Below, one piece after another: positions 1-10,982 of a stretch of DNA of 64,000 bases. The notes beneath the pieces are model-generated. The model had not been told where the DNA came from. It saw only the letters and a list, made by a program, of their open reading frames with translations, and did no database searches. How positions within the stretch are numbered: position 1 is the first letter of the stretch; every line of letters begins with the position of its first letter. The stretch is from Pseudomonadales bacterium (GTDB taxonomy: Bacteria > Pseudomonadota > Gammaproteobacteria > Pseudomonadales > Azotimanducaceae): the NCBI GenBank assembly GCA_019634925.1, contig JAHCAL010000001.1, positions 248,001 through 312,000 of the forward strand, read 5' to 3'. Both the position numbers and the translations under genes were made by a program.

Positions 1-229
1 CGAGCAGCGTACGCGCCGGCGCCGCGCCGGGCGGCGCAACGTCGGTGGGCGCAACGCCGGTGAGCGAAGCGGCGAGCGGCGCGGAGCCCACGAGCCCGCC
101 GAAGGCCGTCGCGCAGAGTGTCAGAACAACAAGCCAGTGTTGCAGGCGGACGCGGCACGCGCTGCGGCGCGCCTCGCGTGACCCGGCTGCGCTGTACAGG
201 ACAGTCGGTGGTATGAGTGAAGTCGTCAT
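1..229 (-). CDS. tesA: N-terminus of an exported protein, probably a TesA-like GDSL esterase (truncated by window edge)
   Basis: An open frame runs on the minus strand from an ATG at 229 out of the window at position 1. Codons 1-26 are polar and basic, followed by a typical secretion signal: a basic stretch, a hydrophobic core (LVVLTLCATAFGGLVG, about residues 32-47) and small residues suited to signal peptidase cleavage, then an Ala/Pro-rich segment ending in ARTLL. The catalytic GDS block would lie outside the window, so the enzyme class is not visible. The identification is inferred from context: in many Proteobacteria the arylesterase/lysophospholipase tesA is divergent from ybbA-ybbP, as here. 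The ATG overlaps the first codons of the divergent ABC gene by 17 bp, so the true start may lie inside; no shorter ATG was found. Confidence 0.45.
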   Translation of the reverse strand, partial: MTTSLIPPTVLYSAAGSREARRSACRVRLQHWLVVLTLCATAFGGLVGSAPLAASLTGVAPTDVAPPGAAPARTLL

Positions 230-902
230 TCGGTCTGTTCAGGCCATTCGGGCCAAGGGTCTCGAGAAAGTCGTTCCTACGTCCGAAGGTCAGCTCGCGA
301 TCTTGGCCGGCATCGATCTCGAAATCAACGCGGGCGAAAGCGTCGCCATCGTCGGGGCCTCGGGTTCCGGCAAAACCACGCTGCTCGGCATTCTGGCCGG
401 ATTGGACCTCCCGACCGGCGGTTCGGTTGCACTGGCCGGCCAGGAACTGACCACGCTCGACGAGGAAGCCCGGGCGCGCATCCGGGCCGAACAGGTCGGT
501 TTCGTGTTCCAGTCGTTCCAGCTGCTCGGCAGCCTCACCGCGCTCGAGAACGTGATGCTGCCCGGCGAACTGCGCGGTGATCGCGGCGCGGAGCAGGATG
601 CGCGCGGCTACCTCGAGAAAGTCGGGCTCGGCGCCCGTACCGGGCATTATCCGCGGCAGCTCTCCGGCGGCGAACAGCAGCGCGTCGCCATCGCCCGCGC
701 ATTCGCTTCGCGCCCGAACGTCCTGTTCGCGGACGAACCCACCGGCAACCTCGACACCGCGACCGGTCAGCGCATCATCGACCTGCTGTTCGCGTTGAAC
801 GCGGAGACCCGCACCACGCTGATCCTGGTGACCCACGACGACCGGGTTGCCGCGCGCTGTCAGCGCGTGATCGAGATCGAAGCCGGGCGGCTACGCGTAT
901 GA
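213..902 (+). CDS. ybbA: ABC transporter ATP-binding protein, YbbA/LolD-like
   Basis: This 229-residue ATPase powers a MacB/FtsX-type membrane protein, the next gene. It has a Walker A motif (GASGSGKT, residues 48-55), a Q-loop region (FVFQSFQLL), the ABC signature LSGGEQQR and Walker B followed by DEPTGNLD. The start at 213 was chosen because the protein then begins just before the conserved VPTSEG segment and matches the usual family length; 56 further codons upstream are open but look like antisense of the divergent signal peptide. Its stop (900-902) overlaps the permease start in an ATGA junction, indicating translational coupling. YbbAP-type pairs are thought to work on envelope lipids or lipoproteins rather than import; the substrate is not evident here. 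Confidence 0.92.
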   Translation: MSEVVIRSVQAIRAKGLEKVVPTSEGQLAILAGIDLEINAGESVAIVGASGSGKTTLLGILAGLDLPTGGSVALAGQELTTLDEEARARIRAEQVGFVFQSFQLLGSLTALENVMLPGELRGDRGAEQDARGYLEKVGLGARTGHYPRQLSGGEQQRVAIARAFASRPNVLFADEPTGNLDTATGQRIIDLLFALNAETRTTLILVTHDDRVAARCQRVIEIEAGRLRV

Positions 903-3394
903 GCCCGCGTCTCATCCTGCGGCTCGCCTGGCGTGACTGGCGCAGCGGTGAACTCGGCCTGCTCCTGGTCGCGCTGGTGGTCGCGATCACCAGCGTGACC
1001 GCGGTGGCGCTCCTGGTCGACCGCCTGCAGCGTGCGCTGCTCTCCGAGTCGGCCGACTTCCTGGCGGCGGATCGCTACATCGGCGGCAGCCAGCCGATTC
1101 CTGAGGCATTCCGCGTGGCCGCCACCGCGCGGGGCATCGATCACGTGGACACGCTCTCGTTCCCCTCCATGGTGTTCGCCGATGGCGAACGCAGCCAGCT
1201 GGTGAGCATCAAGGCAGTGGGCGAGGGTTACCCCCTGCGCGGTCGGCTGATCGCCGCGGACGAACCGTTCGCACCGGGCCGGCCGGCGGATGGGGTCCCG
1301 GCGGAGGGCGAGGTCTGGCTCGACGCGCGCCTGTTTCCGGCGCTCGGGGTCGCATTGGGCGATGAAATCGAGGTCGGCGTCGCGCGTTTCCGCATCGGCC
1401 GGGTACTGGTCTCTGAGCCTGATCGTGGCGGCAGCATGTTCGATCTCGGGCCGCGGCTGCTCATGCGTGTGGAAGACGTCGCGCGAACCGAGGTGGTGCA
1501 GCCCGGCAGCCGCATTGCCTATCGCCTGCTGCTGCGCGGTCCGGATGCGACGCTGGAGGCGCTGCGCGCGGAGCTCGATCCGGAACCGACGTGGCGCTGG
1601 CGTGGGATCCGTGAGAGCAGCCCGTCGATCGGCGCAGCGCTCGACCGCGCCGAGCGGTTCCTGTTGCTCGGCGGGCTGCTCGGCGTGCTGCTCGCCGGCG
1701 TGGCGGTCGCGCTGTCCGCGCACCGCTACGCGAGCCGGCACTACGATCACGTTGCGATTCTGAAGACGCTCGGCGCGACGCCCGGCAGCATCCTGCGCGG
1801 CTTCCTGATGCTGCTGTCGCTGGTCGGCGCCGTGTCCGTGGTGCTCGGCCTCCTGGCCGGCACCGGCGCGCACCTCGCGATGGTGGCGGTTCTTTCGACC
1901 ATCGTGCCGGTCGAACTGCCGATGCCGTCGCTGCGGCCGTTCCTGCTCGGCGCCGTGACCGGATTCATCTGTGCCGTCGCCTTTGCGGTGCCACCGCTCC
2001 TGCACCTGTACCGGATCTCACCGATGCGGGTCATCCGCCGGGACCTCGGCGCGGCACCCGCGTCGCAGGTGCTGAGTTACGCGGCCGCCGCGGCCGGGAG
2101 CCTCGGGCTCCTGGTCTGGTACACCGGCAGCCTCGCGCTCACACTCTGGACGCTGGCGGGCAGCTTTGTCGTGCTCGGCGTGTTCGGTCTGCTCGCGCTG
2201 CTCCTGCTGCGCGGCGGCCGGCTTGCCGGCATGCAGGCGGGCAGCGGCTGGCGCCTGGCGCTCGCCGGACTGCAGCGACGGCGGCGCGAGAACGTCGCGC
2301 AGATCCTGATCTTCGGGCTCGCGATCATGCTGCTCCTGATCCTGGTGCTGTTGCGTACCGCCCTGCTGGACCAGTGGCGCGGACAGCTGCCGGCGGACGC
2401 CCCGAATCACTTCGTGATGAACGTCGTTCCCGAGCAGGTGGAGCCGCTCTCGGCACTCCTTGCCGCCGAGACCACCTGGCGTGGCGAGATCTTCCCGATG
2501 ATCCGCGGCCGGATAGTCGCGGCCAACGGCATCGACGCCCGGGACTGGGAGCGCGACCGGGCGGTTTCGGCGGAAGACGACGACGGTCCACGCATGCGCT
2601 CCGAGCGCAACCTCACCTGGGCGGCCACCATGCCCGCGGCCAACGAGATCGTGCGCGGCGCGTGGTGGGCGCCGGACGATACGCGCGCGCTCGTCTCGCT
2701 CGAAGCAGACTATGCTGCCAACCTGGCACTCGACGTCGGCGACCGGTTGCGGTTCGACATCGCCGGGCAGGAGGTGGAGGCCGAGATCGCGAACATCCGG
2801 CGGCTCGACTGGGAGAGCATGCAGCCGAACTTCTTCATCATCTTTTCGCCCGGGGTGCTCGAGGACTATCCGGCGACCTACCTCACCAGTTTCCACCTGG
2901 CGCCGGAACGCAAGCGATTCCTGAACGAACTGCTCTCCGCCTTTCCCACCGTCACGGTGATCGAAGTGGACGCGCTGATCCGCCAGATCCAGAGCATCGT
3001 GGCACGCGTGACGCAGGCGATCGAGCTGGTGCTCGGCCTGGTGCTCGCGGCCGGTTGCCTGGTGCTGGTCGCGAGCATCCAGGCGAGCCGCGACGGACGC
3101 CTGCAGGAACATGCGCTGCTGCGCACGCTCGGTGGCAGCCGCCGCCTGATCGCCGGTGCGCTGGCCGCCGAGTTCGCGATCCTCGGACTGTTCGCCGGCA
3201 TCGTGGCCGTGGTGGGTGCGGAACTGTCCGCGGCGGTGCTCACGCGCCAGGTATTCTCGCTCGGGGTGGCGTTGCACCCCTGGTTGTGGCTCTGGGGCCC
3301 GCTCGCCGGTGCGCTGCTCGTCCTGGTGGTGGGGCTCGCCGGCACGCGCCGGCTGGTGGACACGCCGCCCATGCTGATCCTGCGCGGCCTCTAG
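899..3394 (+). CDS. ybbP: ABC transporter permease, YbbP family, with two FtsX-like domains
   Basis: This 831-residue inner-membrane protein is the permease partner of the ATPase at 213-902. It has an N-terminal anchor helix (about 21-42), a periplasmic domain (about 45-245), a block of helices around 255-370, further helices at about 390-435 and 465-485, a second periplasmic domain (about 490-700) and a final FtsX-type three-helix bundle (about 705-830). This duplicated layout of two FtsX domains and two extracytoplasmic domains is typical of YbbP-like permeases of the MacB superfamily. The start is fixed by the 4-bp overlap with the ATPase. The C-terminus is followed by a short tandem repeat that includes the stop codon. 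Confidence 0.9.
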   Translation: MSPRLILRLAWRDWRSGELGLLLVALVVAITSVTAVALLVDRLQRALLSESADFLAADRYIGGSQPIPEAFRVAATARGIDHVDTLSFPSMVFADGERSQLVSIKAVGEGYPLRGRLIAADEPFAPGRPADGVPAEGEVWLDARLFPALGVALGDEIEVGVARFRIGRVLVSEPDRGGSMFDLGPRLLMRVEDVARTEVVQPGSRIAYRLLLRGPDATLEALRAELDPEPTWRWRGIRESSPSIGAALDRAERFLLLGGLLGVLLAGVAVALSAHRYASRHYDHVAILKTLGATPGSILRGFLMLLSLVGAVSVVLGLLAGTGAHLAMVAVLSTIVPVELPMPSLRPFLLGAVTGFICAVAFAVPPLLHLYRISPMRVIRRDLGAAPASQVLSYAAAAAGSLGLLVWYTGSLALTLWTLAGSFVVLGVFGLLALLLLRGGRLAGMQAGSGWRLALAGLQRRRRENVAQILIFGLAIMLLLILVLLRTALLDQWRGQLPADAPNHFVMNVVPEQVEPLSALLAAETTWRGEIFPMIRGRIVAANGIDARDWERDRAVSAEDDDGPRMRSERNLTWAATMPAANEIVRGAWWAPDDTRALVSLEADYAANLALDVGDRLRFDIAGQEVEAEIANIRRLDWESMQPNFFIIFSPGVLEDYPATYLTSFHLAPERKRFLNELLSAFPTVTVIEVDALIRQIQSIVARVTQAIELVLGLVLAAGCLVLVASIQASRDGRLQEHALLRTLGGSRRLIAGALAAEFAILGLFAGIVAVVGAELSAAVLTRQVFSLGVALHPWLWLWGPLAGALLVLVVGLAGTRRLVDTPPMLILRGL

Positions 3395-3423
3395 CGGTGC
3401 GCGGCCTCTAGGCGTGCGCGGCC
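3381..3423. repeat. Short tandem repeat across the ybbP stop codon
   Basis: TGCGCGGCCTCTAG occurs at 3381-3394 and again at 3398-3411, and its first nine bases occur a third time at 3415-3423. The first copy contains the last codons and TAG stop of ybbP. This looks like slippage-generated duplication; no function is evident. Confidence 0.6.
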
Positions 3424-3503
3424 GCGGCCGGGCCGCGCCGAACTTGCGCCGACCCTGCTGCGCAAGGTAAAACGCGCGCCTCGTACCCGATCCGAGGTCC
3501 AAG

Positions 3504-4418
3504 GTGCAGGTCCGGACATACCAACCAGCGGCGCATGATGCGGCTCCGGCACCGGAACGTGACGGACGCAAGAACCGCTACGACACGAACAAGCTCCACA
3601 AGCGCCTGCGCCGTCAGGTCGGCCAGGCGATCGCCGACTACAACATGATCGGCCACGGCGACCGGGTCATGGTGTGCCTCTCCGGCGGCAAGGATTCCTA
3701 TACGCTGCTCGACATCCTGATCAACCTGCAGCAGTCGGCACCCATCGAGTTCGAACTCATCCCGGTGCATCTCGATCAGCGGCAGCCGGGTTATCCGCCG
3801 GACGTCCTGCCGCGCTACCTGGACGAACTCGGACTCCCGTACCACATTCTGAGCGAAGACACGTACAGCGTGGTACAGGCGCTGACACCGGCGGGCAAGA
3901 CCACCTGCCCGGTATGCTCACGGCTGCGGCGCGGCATCCTCTACAGTCTCGCGCGCCGGATCGGCGCGACCCGCATCGCGCTCGGCCATCACCAGGACGA
4001 CGTGGTCGAGACCCTGTTCCTCAACATGTTTCATGGCGGCCGCATGAAGGCCATGCCCCCGAAACTGCTGAGCGACGACGGCGCGCACGTGGTGATCCGG
4101 CCGCTCTACTACTGCCGCGAGCGGGACATCGCGCGCTGGGCGGAACACCGTGGCTTCCCGATCATCCCCTGCAACCTGTGCGGTTCGCAGGAGAATCTGC
4201 AGCGCCAGGTGATCAAGGAGATGCTCGAGGCATGGGACCGGGCCAATCCGGGACGTGTACGCAGCATCGCACGCAGCCTGCGGCACGTGGTGCCCTCGCA
4301 CCTCGGGGATACCGGGTGGTTCGATTTCGCCGGGCTCGAACGCACCGGCCCTGGCCTCGCGCTGGTGGACGTCACCGATCGTCGAGATCCGACGCCCTCA
4401 GCGGGACCTGGTCGCTAG
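3504..4418 (+). CDS. ttcA: tRNA 2-thiocytidine(32) synthetase TtcA
   Basis: This 304-residue cytoplasmic enzyme thiolates cytidine 32 of certain tRNAs using ATP and a [4Fe-4S] cluster. The PP-loop ATP-binding motif SGGKDS is at residues 60-65, and the two family-specific cysteine pairs are present as CPVC (135, 138) and CNLC (223, 226). The first in-frame start giving full family length is the GTG at 3504. A short Arg-rich N-terminal extension ([16 protein letters not shown]) precedes the PP-loop domain, as is usual. The last 47 bp overlap the 3' end of the convergent giant kinase gene, so the C-terminal tail is shared antisense coding. No regulatory signal was recognised upstream. Confidence 0.95.
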   Translation: MQVRTYQPAAHDAAPAPERDGRKNRYDTNKLHKRLRRQVGQAIADYNMIGHGDRVMVCLSGGKDSYTLLDILINLQQSAPIEFELIPVHLDQRQPGYPPDVLPRYLDELGLPYHILSEDTYSVVQALTPAGKTTCPVCSRLRRGILYSLARRIGATRIALGHHQDDVVETLFLNMFHGGRMKAMPPKLLSDDGAHVVIRPLYYCRERDIARWAEHRGFPIIPCNLCGSQENLQRQVIKEMLEAWDRANPGRVRSIARSLRHVVPSHLGDTGWFDFAGLERTGPGLALVDVTDRRDPTPSAGPGR

Positions 4419-7400
4419 CGAGGGCGTCGGCGGACTCGAGCACTTCGGAGAGTGCGATCTCGAAGCTCTGCACCAGGCCGAGCAGATTGCCGCCCGGGCG
4501 CTCCGCGAGGGCGAGCTCGAGCGCCTTCGACGCTTCGCGCAGGCGCTGCGCGCCGAAGCTGCCGGCCACGCCGTGCAGGTTGTGCGCGAGGCGCTCGGCC
4601 TCCTCGTAACATTCGGTCGTGACCAGCTTGCGGATGCGGGGACCGGCGTCGCCGTAGTAGCGGCCGAAGTCACCCATCAGCTTCAGCATCAGGCGGATGT
4701 TGCCGTTGTGGCCCTTGATGGCGGCACCGATGTCGATACCGGGCAATCGCTGCAGCATGGCGCGACGGGCGAGCCCGGCCTGCCGGATTGCATCCGCGTC
4801 GAGCGCCAGATCCTCGGGTTCGGCGCCCGCGGTGCTCGGGCGCCCTGCCTGCGCTGCCGGTTCGTGCACCTCTGCCGGCAGGTCCGCTGCGGTCGCCGGG
4901 GCCGGATGCGAGTCCGGCCCTGCGGACTGTTGCGCAGGTTGATTTGTGGGCGATTGCCTGGGCAATGGCCCCGGGAGCGGTCGATCGGTCGCGCGCCTGC
5001 GCAGGTCGAGCGCCTCGTTCCCCGGCAGCAGGCGCGCCAGCTCGCCGAGCAGCTGGTCGAAGTCGATCGGTTTGGTGATGTAGCTGTCGCAACCGGCATC
5101 CAGGACCGCGGTGCGATGGCTGCCGAGGGCATCGGCCGAGACGGCGAGAATCGGCAGGGTCAGGCCCTCCGCGCGCAGGATACGGGTGGCTTCCAGGCCG
5201 TCGAGCAGCGGCATGTGGATGTCCATCAGGATCGCGTCGAACGCCTGTGCGGTCGCGCGCGCCACCGCGTCGCGGCCATTTTCGGCAATGACCACCTCCG
5301 CGCCGGCCCGCTGCAGGAATTCGAGTGCGAGCTGCTGGTTGATCGGGTTGTCCTCGGCGACGAGCAGGCGCCGGCCGAGCAGGGCGGACACGTTGCGTTC
5401 CCGTTTCGGTACGGGGGTCGGCTGCAGCTGCCGTTCGCCCGGCAGCACGAGGCGGACGGTGAAGCGGAACGTGCTGCCCTTGCCGGGCGTGGACGCGACC
5501 GTGATGTCGCCGCCCATGACTTCGACCAGCCGGCGCGAGATGGTCAGCCCGAGCCCGGTGCCGCCGAATCGCCGCGTCGTCGACAGTTCGGCCTGTTCGA
5601 ACGACTCGAACAGGCGGCGCTGGTCGTGCTCTTCGATGCCGATGCCGGTGTCGATCACCTGCGCCGCGAGCACGAGCTCGTGCTCGCCGAGCGATTCCAC
5701 GTCCAGCACGAGGCGCACGCTGCCCCGCTCGGTGAACTTGACGGCGTTGCCCACCAGATTGACCAGCACCTGCTGCAGGCGCAGCGCATCGCCCACCAGT
5801 ACGCCGTCCGCTGGGAACCCGGGGCAGGCGAGCGTCCGGTCGTCGATTTCGAACGTGAGGTTCCGGCGTCGCACCTCGGTGCGGAACAGGCGCTCGACCT
5901 CGGCCACCGTTTCGGACAGCTTGAACGGCCGCGCTTCGAGCAGCAGCTTGCCCGCCTCGATCTTCGAGAAGTCGAGAATGTCGTTGATGAGTTTGAGCAG
6001 GTTTTCCGCCGCGTGCCGGATCGACGTGACGTACTCGTACTGCTTGCGGTCGAGCTGCGTCTCGAGCGCAAGCTGCGAGAAGCCCAGCACCGCGTTCATC
6101 GGCGTGCGGATCTCGTGGCTCATGTTGGCGAGAAACGCGCTCTTCGCCTCCGTGGCCGCTTCCGCGATCTGGCGCTGCTTTTCCGCCTGGTCGCGTGCGA
6201 TCCGCTCGGAAATGTCGATGAGCGACCCGTCGATGAACTCGCTGCCGTCCGGCTCCCGGGTCAGCCGTGCGGTCAGCGCCATCCACAGCGTACGGCCGTC
6301 GCTGCGTACCGCCTGTGCCTCGAAGGTGCTCACCAGGCCCTGTTCGTCCAGCCGGGAGAGGAAGCGGCTCATGGTCTCCCGCGAAAGGAACACGCTTTCG
6401 AGAAACTCGCGGTACTCGTCCATGAGTTGCAGTACGTCGTCGAACCCCAGAATACGTGCGAGGGTCGGATTCGCGGTCAGCAGCACGCCGTGGGTGTTGA
6501 TCCGGAACAGCCCTTCGATGGCATTGTCGTAGAGCGTCCGGTACTCGTCGCGGGTGGCCTGCAGGTCGGCATAGAGGCGCGCATTCTCGATCGAGATCGC
6601 TGCCTGCGATGCGAGCAGCGCGAGTACCTCGACCCGCTGGCGGGTGAACACGTTGCCGAGTTCGCGGTGTTCCAGGTACAGGATGCCGGTCACCGTGCCG
6701 CGATGGATGATCGGCAGGCACAGCACCGAGAGCGGCTGGACCGCCTGGATGTAGCGATCCTGGGTGAATACGTCGCGGCGCGTGGCGTCCGCGATCACCA
6801 GCGCCTCCTGGGTATGCGCGACGAAGTGGATGATGGTCTCGGGCACTTCGTCGCTGGCGCCGACCGGCGTCGCCGGCGCGAGGCGCCGTGCCGGTCCGCC
6901 GTCGACCGTTGCAACGGCCTCGATGTAGAGGCGCTGGTCGCGCGAGAGCAGCATGCAGGCCTTTTCTGCGCCGGCGTGCTCGAGCGCGAGGCGCAGCAGC
7001 TTCGAGAGGACTTCGTCGAGCCGGATCTCGCCGGACAGGGTCTGCGCGGCGCGCATCACCGTACTGGTCTCGAGCATCCGCTCGGTGAGTTCGCCGCCTT
7101 CGAGCGTGGGCGACGCGCTGCTGAGGTCGTCCGCGTGCGCCGCTGTCCGCAGGCCCGCGCCGGCGAGCTCGCGACCGTAGTCGCCACGCTCCTGCAGCAG
7201 GACGTGAAAATCGCGCTCGAGCTGGGCGAGTTTGGCGCCGGCGCCCCAGCGCTGATAGGCGCGGTGTGCGTTGCGCGCGAACAGGCGGGCGAAGTCGGTG
7301 CGGCCGGCCTGCATGCAGTGGCGGGCGGCGCGTTCCGATGCCAGACCTTCGTCGTGCGCGAGCCCGGAACGGCGTGCCGCCTCGGTGGCGCGCTCGAAAT

Positions 7401-10400
7401 ACTCGAGCGCGCGCGCTTGCGCGCCGGACTGCCATGCCGACTCGGCTTCGAGCAGCAGGATCTTGGTGTCCGCGAATTGGCCGCCCCAGCGCTGCCAACG
7501 ACGCAGAAGGCGGAGAGCGCGGCGCATGGTGCGGTGTCGCCATCCGGCCGGCGCCGTGCCGTCGTGTACCGCGAGCATGCCCTCGCAGAAGACCAGCAAT
7601 CCGAGCAGCGGCGAGCTGTACATGCGCGCGCCGTGGCGTCTTGCGAGCGGCAGCACGGCCGCGGCACCCCGGAAGTCCTGGAACAGCACGGCGTAGTAGA
7701 GCCGCAGGATGTACACGGAACCGAGCGCCACGACGTCCTCGTCGTTGCCGATCGCGAGTTCGCGTGGCGGCTGGGCGTCCGACTGCTCGCGCCCCATCAG
7801 ACTGGTGACGATCTGCAGCGCGAAATGCGAGACGTTGACGTCGGTGACGTGGGGATAGCGGGTCAGTTGGCCGATCTGTTCGTGCAGGCCCTGGCGCAAC
7901 GCGCCCAGTTCGACACCGCGGATCAGTCCGTTCCATGCGTAGAAGACGGTCGCGGCCGCGGTGAACTCGAAGTCCTTGAGCGCCCAGCTGCGGTGATACT
8001 GACGGGCCAGCGCGAGCATGACCGGATCGATCGGTCCGAGCCAGGGGTCGACGAGTCCGGCGAGCAGGGTGCGGGACCGGATGGAAAACGGCTCGTCGGG
8101 AAACCGATCCGCGAGTGCGCGCGCGAGTCCGGCGAAGCGGCGTGCTGATCGGGCATCGTCGTGGGCAATGGCATTCACGGCGACGGCGGCGTAGGCGAAG
8201 CTCACTTCCGCGCAATAGCCGTGCCTGCGGGCGACCGCGAGCATCGCCCGCGCGAGCTTCGGCAGTTCGGGCGCCGACATGTGGTAACCGGTGTGCAGCA
8301 GGTATCCCTGCAGACGCAGGATCTGGTGGATCCGATGATCATCGAGCAGCGGCAGTTCGTCCGGCAGTTCGTCGTTCAGCGCGCGCCAGGCACGGCCCAC
8401 CAGGCGCTCGACACGATTGGCCCCGGGCAGCTCGGTGATGCGGATCAGCCAGGCGGGGACCCGGGACTGCGGCGCACCGAGCGTCTCGAGAGCAGCCTCG
8501 GCAATCCGCCGTGAGTCTTCGAGCTGGTTCTGCACGACGGCTGCGCGTACCCGAATCTCGTTGATGCTGCTGTTGCCGGCAGTCGGGGCTTCGCCGATGA
8601 CGCGGTGGAGCTGCTCGAAGTCGCCGCACAGGAAGGCGGCAACGGTGGCGTTCTGGCAGAGCGCTTCGACCGTCGCGGCGTGCTCGCCCTTCGGATCCAG
8701 GCCGAATGCGAGGCCGTGCCGCGAGTACTTGTAGGCCTGCTGGTACAGGCCCTGGCGCAGCGCCTCGGCTCCGGCGAGCTCGTTGAATCGTGCCGCCTCG
8801 AGCCGGGCGGCGGGATCCGTGTCGAGCAGGCTCGTTGCCGCGTTCAGGTGGTCGGCGACCAGCATGACCGCTGCGTCGTCATCGGTGCTGTCGCGCAGTA
8901 CGGCCGCGAGGCGTTGGTGTATGTCGAGCTTTGCGGCGTCGGGAACGAGAACGTAGACCTCGGCGCGGATCCGGTGGTGGGTGAACTGGTAGATGGCCGC
9001 GTCCTGCTCGAGGCCTTCCGCACGGTTGTTGCGCACCAGGTTCTGGGCCACCGCCGGTCTGAGAATGGCCGCCAGTTCGGCGGCCTGCCAGCCAAACAGT
9101 CGCCCCAGCAGGGTGCTGCTGAACTGGTCGCCGATCGCGGCACCGGTCTGCAGCGCGGCCTGGGTGGTCGGCGGCAGCGCGGCCAGCTGCGCGCGGATGC
9201 GATCCGCGGAGTTGGTGCTGAAGTAGTGCTCGCGGATCGCGTCGAGCTCCCAGGCCCACTCCTGCTGGTCGTTCTGGTAGCGGATGGCGCCAACCCGATG
9301 CAGCTCGAAGATTAGGTCGAGCAATGCGCCTGGCACGCCCATGGATTTCTCGTGGAGTTCCGCGGCCAGCTCGCGGACGCGCATTTCGCCGACCGAGAGC
9401 ATGTCCGCGAGCAGCTTGCGGATATCGCCACGCTCGAGGGGCAGGAGCTCGACCAGCGTGCGCCGGGTGCTGAAGCGGGGCTGCTCGGCGATGTAGGGGT
9501 CCGCGAACGGCTGGCTGATCACGAACAGCATGCCGCGCGCGGCCACGGCGGACTCGAGCAGGAACCCGAACTGCTCCTCGGAGAGCTGGTCGGCATCCTC
9601 CACGACCAGGCACAGCGAATGCGGTTGCAGCGCGCGCAGCAGCTGTGTGAGCGTTTCCGGCAGTGGTGCGGCGGCGTCGCCTGCCGCCGGGAGGCGGCGT
9701 GCGAGCTCGGGCATCAGCCGGCGCAGGGTCTGACGGTGGGCGGGGGCGATCACCTCGAGCCGCTCGAGGAGCGCCCGACACTCGGCAGTGGGCTGGGCGA
9801 GTGCCTGGCGGACCACCAGGCGCAGCAGTTCGAACAGGATGCCGGGTCCGTCCAGATGCCGGAGCGCCGGCGCGTCGATGCGCGCCACCAGGAATCCCGA
9901 TTCGCGCGCGTAGATCGAGAGTGCCTCACAGAGCACGCTCTTGCCGGCCCCGCTGCCGCCGACGACCTCGGTCAGCAGCGCTTCACCCCGGGCGACCCGG
10001 TCGATGGCCGCGAATGCCAGGTCGAGCGCGTATTCGCGGCCGTAGAGCCGCTTCGGCAGCGCGAGCTGGCGCGGTGTGTCGGTCTGGCCGAGCCGGAACG
10101 GCAGGCGGTTCGCGTGGTGCTGACCTTCGATCAGGTCGTCGCGCACGGCGGCGGCGCTCTGGTAGCGCCCTTCGGGCTGCTTGGCCAGCAGCTTCTGAAC
10201 GATGTCCGACAACCAGCGCGGAATGCGCGGGTTCAGCTGGTGCAACGGCTGCGGCGTGCTCGCGATGTGCGCGTGCAGCAGTTCGAGTGGGTCGGAGTGG
10301 GTAAACGGCGGGCGGCTGCCGAACAGTTCGTAGAGCGTCGCGCCGAACGAATAGAGATCGGTGCGGTAGTCGACGATCCGGTTGATCCGCCCGGTCTGCT

Positions 10401-10917
10401 CCGGCGACAGGTACGGCAACGTGCCGGTGACCGGATCGGAGGCATCCTGCAACGGATATTCGCGCGGTGTCACCGTCGCGTAGCCGAAGTCGATCAGATA
10501 GACCGCGAGACTTTCGTCGGCAACGACCACGTTGCCGGGATTCACGTCCCGATGGATGACGCCTTCGTCATGGATCGACTGCAGGGCCGAAGCGAGCCCG
10601 ACGGCAACGTCGAGCCGCTCGTCAAAGGACAGCTGGTCGGTGGCGATCAGCTCGCGCAGCGCGGTACCGTCGGGATCCTCGAATACGATCTGGTGTTCGA
10701 ACTCGTGAAATGCGAGCGCCCGGCAGACGTGCGGGCTGGTGAGCGACTGGTTGATCTGGTACTCGTGGTGCAGCCGCGCGAGGGCGACGCCGCTCAGGTT
10801 GGCCGGATGCAGAGCCTTGACGACGACCGGGCGACCCTCCCAGGACGTCCGCCGCACGATCGTACTCGCGCTCTCGTAGAGCGTACGCTCGGAGCGCGTG
10901 GAGACGGTCTCGCTCAT
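4372..10917 (-). CDS. Giant hybrid sensor: Ser/Thr kinase - ATPase - GAF - PAS - histidine kinase - receiver - HPt
   Basis: A 2181-residue protein combining both bacterial phosphosignalling chemistries. Domains in order: a Ser/Thr protein kinase (about 10-275; ATP lysine K34, HRDVNPGN at 122-129, DFG following); an ORC/AAA-like ATPase with Walker A GGSGAGKS at 320-327; a long helical, TPR-like region (about 600-1270); a GAF domain (about 1280-1430); a PAS domain (about 1445-1570); a histidine kinase core with MSHEIRTP (His1601) and an HATPase domain; a receiver with phospho-acceptor Asp1899; a Pro-rich linker; and an HPt domain with HNLHG (His2112). The catalytic-loop lysine of normal kinases is Asn, as in related hybrids with HKDINPSN, so Ser/Thr kinase activity is uncertain. 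The ATG at 10917, preceded by AGGA, is preferred; another ATG lies 10 codons upstream at 10947. It follows the response regulator gene at 10983-11690, its likely partner, and overlaps ttcA by 47 bp at the 3' end. Confidence 0.93.
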   Translation of the reverse strand: MSETVSTRSERTLYESASTIVRRTSWEGRPVVVKALHPANLSGVALARLHHEYQINQSLTSPHVCRALAFHEFEHQIVFEDPDGTALRELIATDQLSFDERLDVAVGLASALQSIHDEGVIHRDVNPGNVVVADESLAVYLIDFGYATVTPREYPLQDASDPVTGTLPYLSPEQTGRINRIVDYRTDLYSFGATLYELFGSRPPFTHSDPLELLHAHIASTPQPLHQLNPRIPRWLSDIVQKLLAKQPEGRYQSAAAVRDDLIEGQHHANRLPFRLGQTDTPRQLALPKRLYGREYALDLAFAAIDRVARGEALLTEVVGGSGAGKSVLCEALSIYARESGFLVARIDAPALRHLDGPGILFELLRLVVRQALAQPTAECRALLERLEVIAPAHRQTLRRLMPELARRLPAAGDAAAPLPETLTQLLRALQPHSLCLVVEDADQLSEEQFGFLLESAVAARGMLFVISQPFADPYIAEQPRFSTRRTLVELLPLERGDIRKLLADMLSVGEMRVRELAAELHEKSMGVPGALLDLIFELHRVGAIRYQNDQQEWAWELDAIREHYFSTNSADRIRAQLAALPPTTQAALQTGAAIGDQFSSTLLGRLFGWQAAELAAILRPAVAQNLVRNNRAEGLEQDAAIYQFTHHRIRAEVYVLVPDAAKLDIHQRLAAVLRDSTDDDAAVMLVADHLNAATSLLDTDPAARLEAARFNELAGAEALRQGLYQQAYKYSRHGLAFGLDPKGEHAATVEALCQNATVAAFLCGDFEQLHRVIGEAPTAGNSSINEIRVRAAVVQNQLEDSRRIAEAALETLGAPQSRVPAWLIRITELPGANRVERLVGRAWRALNDELPDELPLLDDHRIHQILRLQGYLLHTGYHMSAPELPKLARAMLAVARRHGYCAEVSFAYAAVAVNAIAHDDARSARRFAGLARALADRFPDEPFSIRSRTLLAGLVDPWLGPIDPVMLALARQYHRSWALKDFEFTAAATVFYAWNGLIRGVELGALRQGLHEQIGQLTRYPHVTDVNVSHFALQIVTSLMGREQSDAQPPRELAIGNDEDVVALGSVYILRLYYAVLFQDFRGAAAVLPLARRHGARMYSSPLLGLLVFCEGMLAVHDGTAPAGWRHRTMRRALRLLRRWQRWGGQFADTKILLLEAESAWQSGAQARALEYFERATEAARRSGLAHDEGLASERAARHCMQAGRTDFARLFARNAHRAYQRWGAGAKLAQLERDFHVLLQERGDYGRELAGAGLRTAAHADDLSSASPTLEGGELTERMLETSTVMRAAQTLSGEIRLDEVLSKLLRLALEHAGAEKACMLLSRDQRLYIEAVATVDGGPARRLAPATPVGASDEVPETIIHFVAHTQEALVIADATRRDVFTQDRYIQAVQPLSVLCLPIIHRGTVTGILYLEHRELGNVFTRQRVEVLALLASQAAISIENARLYADLQATRDEYRTLYDNAIEGLFRINTHGVLLTANPTLARILGFDDVLQLMDEYREFLESVFLSRETMSRFLSRLDEQGLVSTFEAQAVRSDGRTLWMALTARLTREPDGSEFIDGSLIDISERIARDQAEKQRQIAEAATEAKSAFLANMSHEIRTPMNAVLGFSQLALETQLDRKQYEYVTSIRHAAENLLKLINDILDFSKIEAGKLLLEARPFKLSETVAEVERLFRTEVRRRNLTFEIDDRTLACPGFPADGVLVGDALRLQQVLVNLVGNAVKFTERGSVRLVLDVESLGEHELVLAAQVIDTGIGIEEHDQRRLFESFEQAELSTTRRFGGTGLGLTISRRLVEVMGGDITVASTPGKGSTFRFTVRLVLPGERQLQPTPVPKRERNVSALLGRRLLVAEDNPINQQLALEFLQRAGAEVVIAENGRDAVARATAQAFDAILMDIHMPLLDGLEATRILRAEGLTLPILAVSADALGSHRTAVLDAGCDSYITKPIDFDQLLGELARLLPGNEALDLRRRATDRPLPGPLPRQSPTNQPAQQSAGPDSHPAPATAADLPAEVHEPAAQAGRPSTAGAEPEDLALDADAIRQAGLARRAMLQRLPGIDIGAAIKGHNGNIRLMLKLMGDFGRYYGDAGPRIRKLVTTECYEEAERLAHNLHGVAGSFGAQRLREASKALELALAERPGGNLLGLVQSFEIALSEVLESADALASDQVPLRASDLDDR

Positions 10918-10982
10918 CAGGTCCTGCCGAACGGGAGTCCGCGCCATGCCATCGCAGGCGGGCGGAGGTCGCCGTCACCGTA

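Noticed and set aside
4255..8148. 1297-codon open frame on the plus strand
   Set aside because: It is antisense to the kinase gene, whose domains are all recognisable; the translation is compositionally biased and matches no family.
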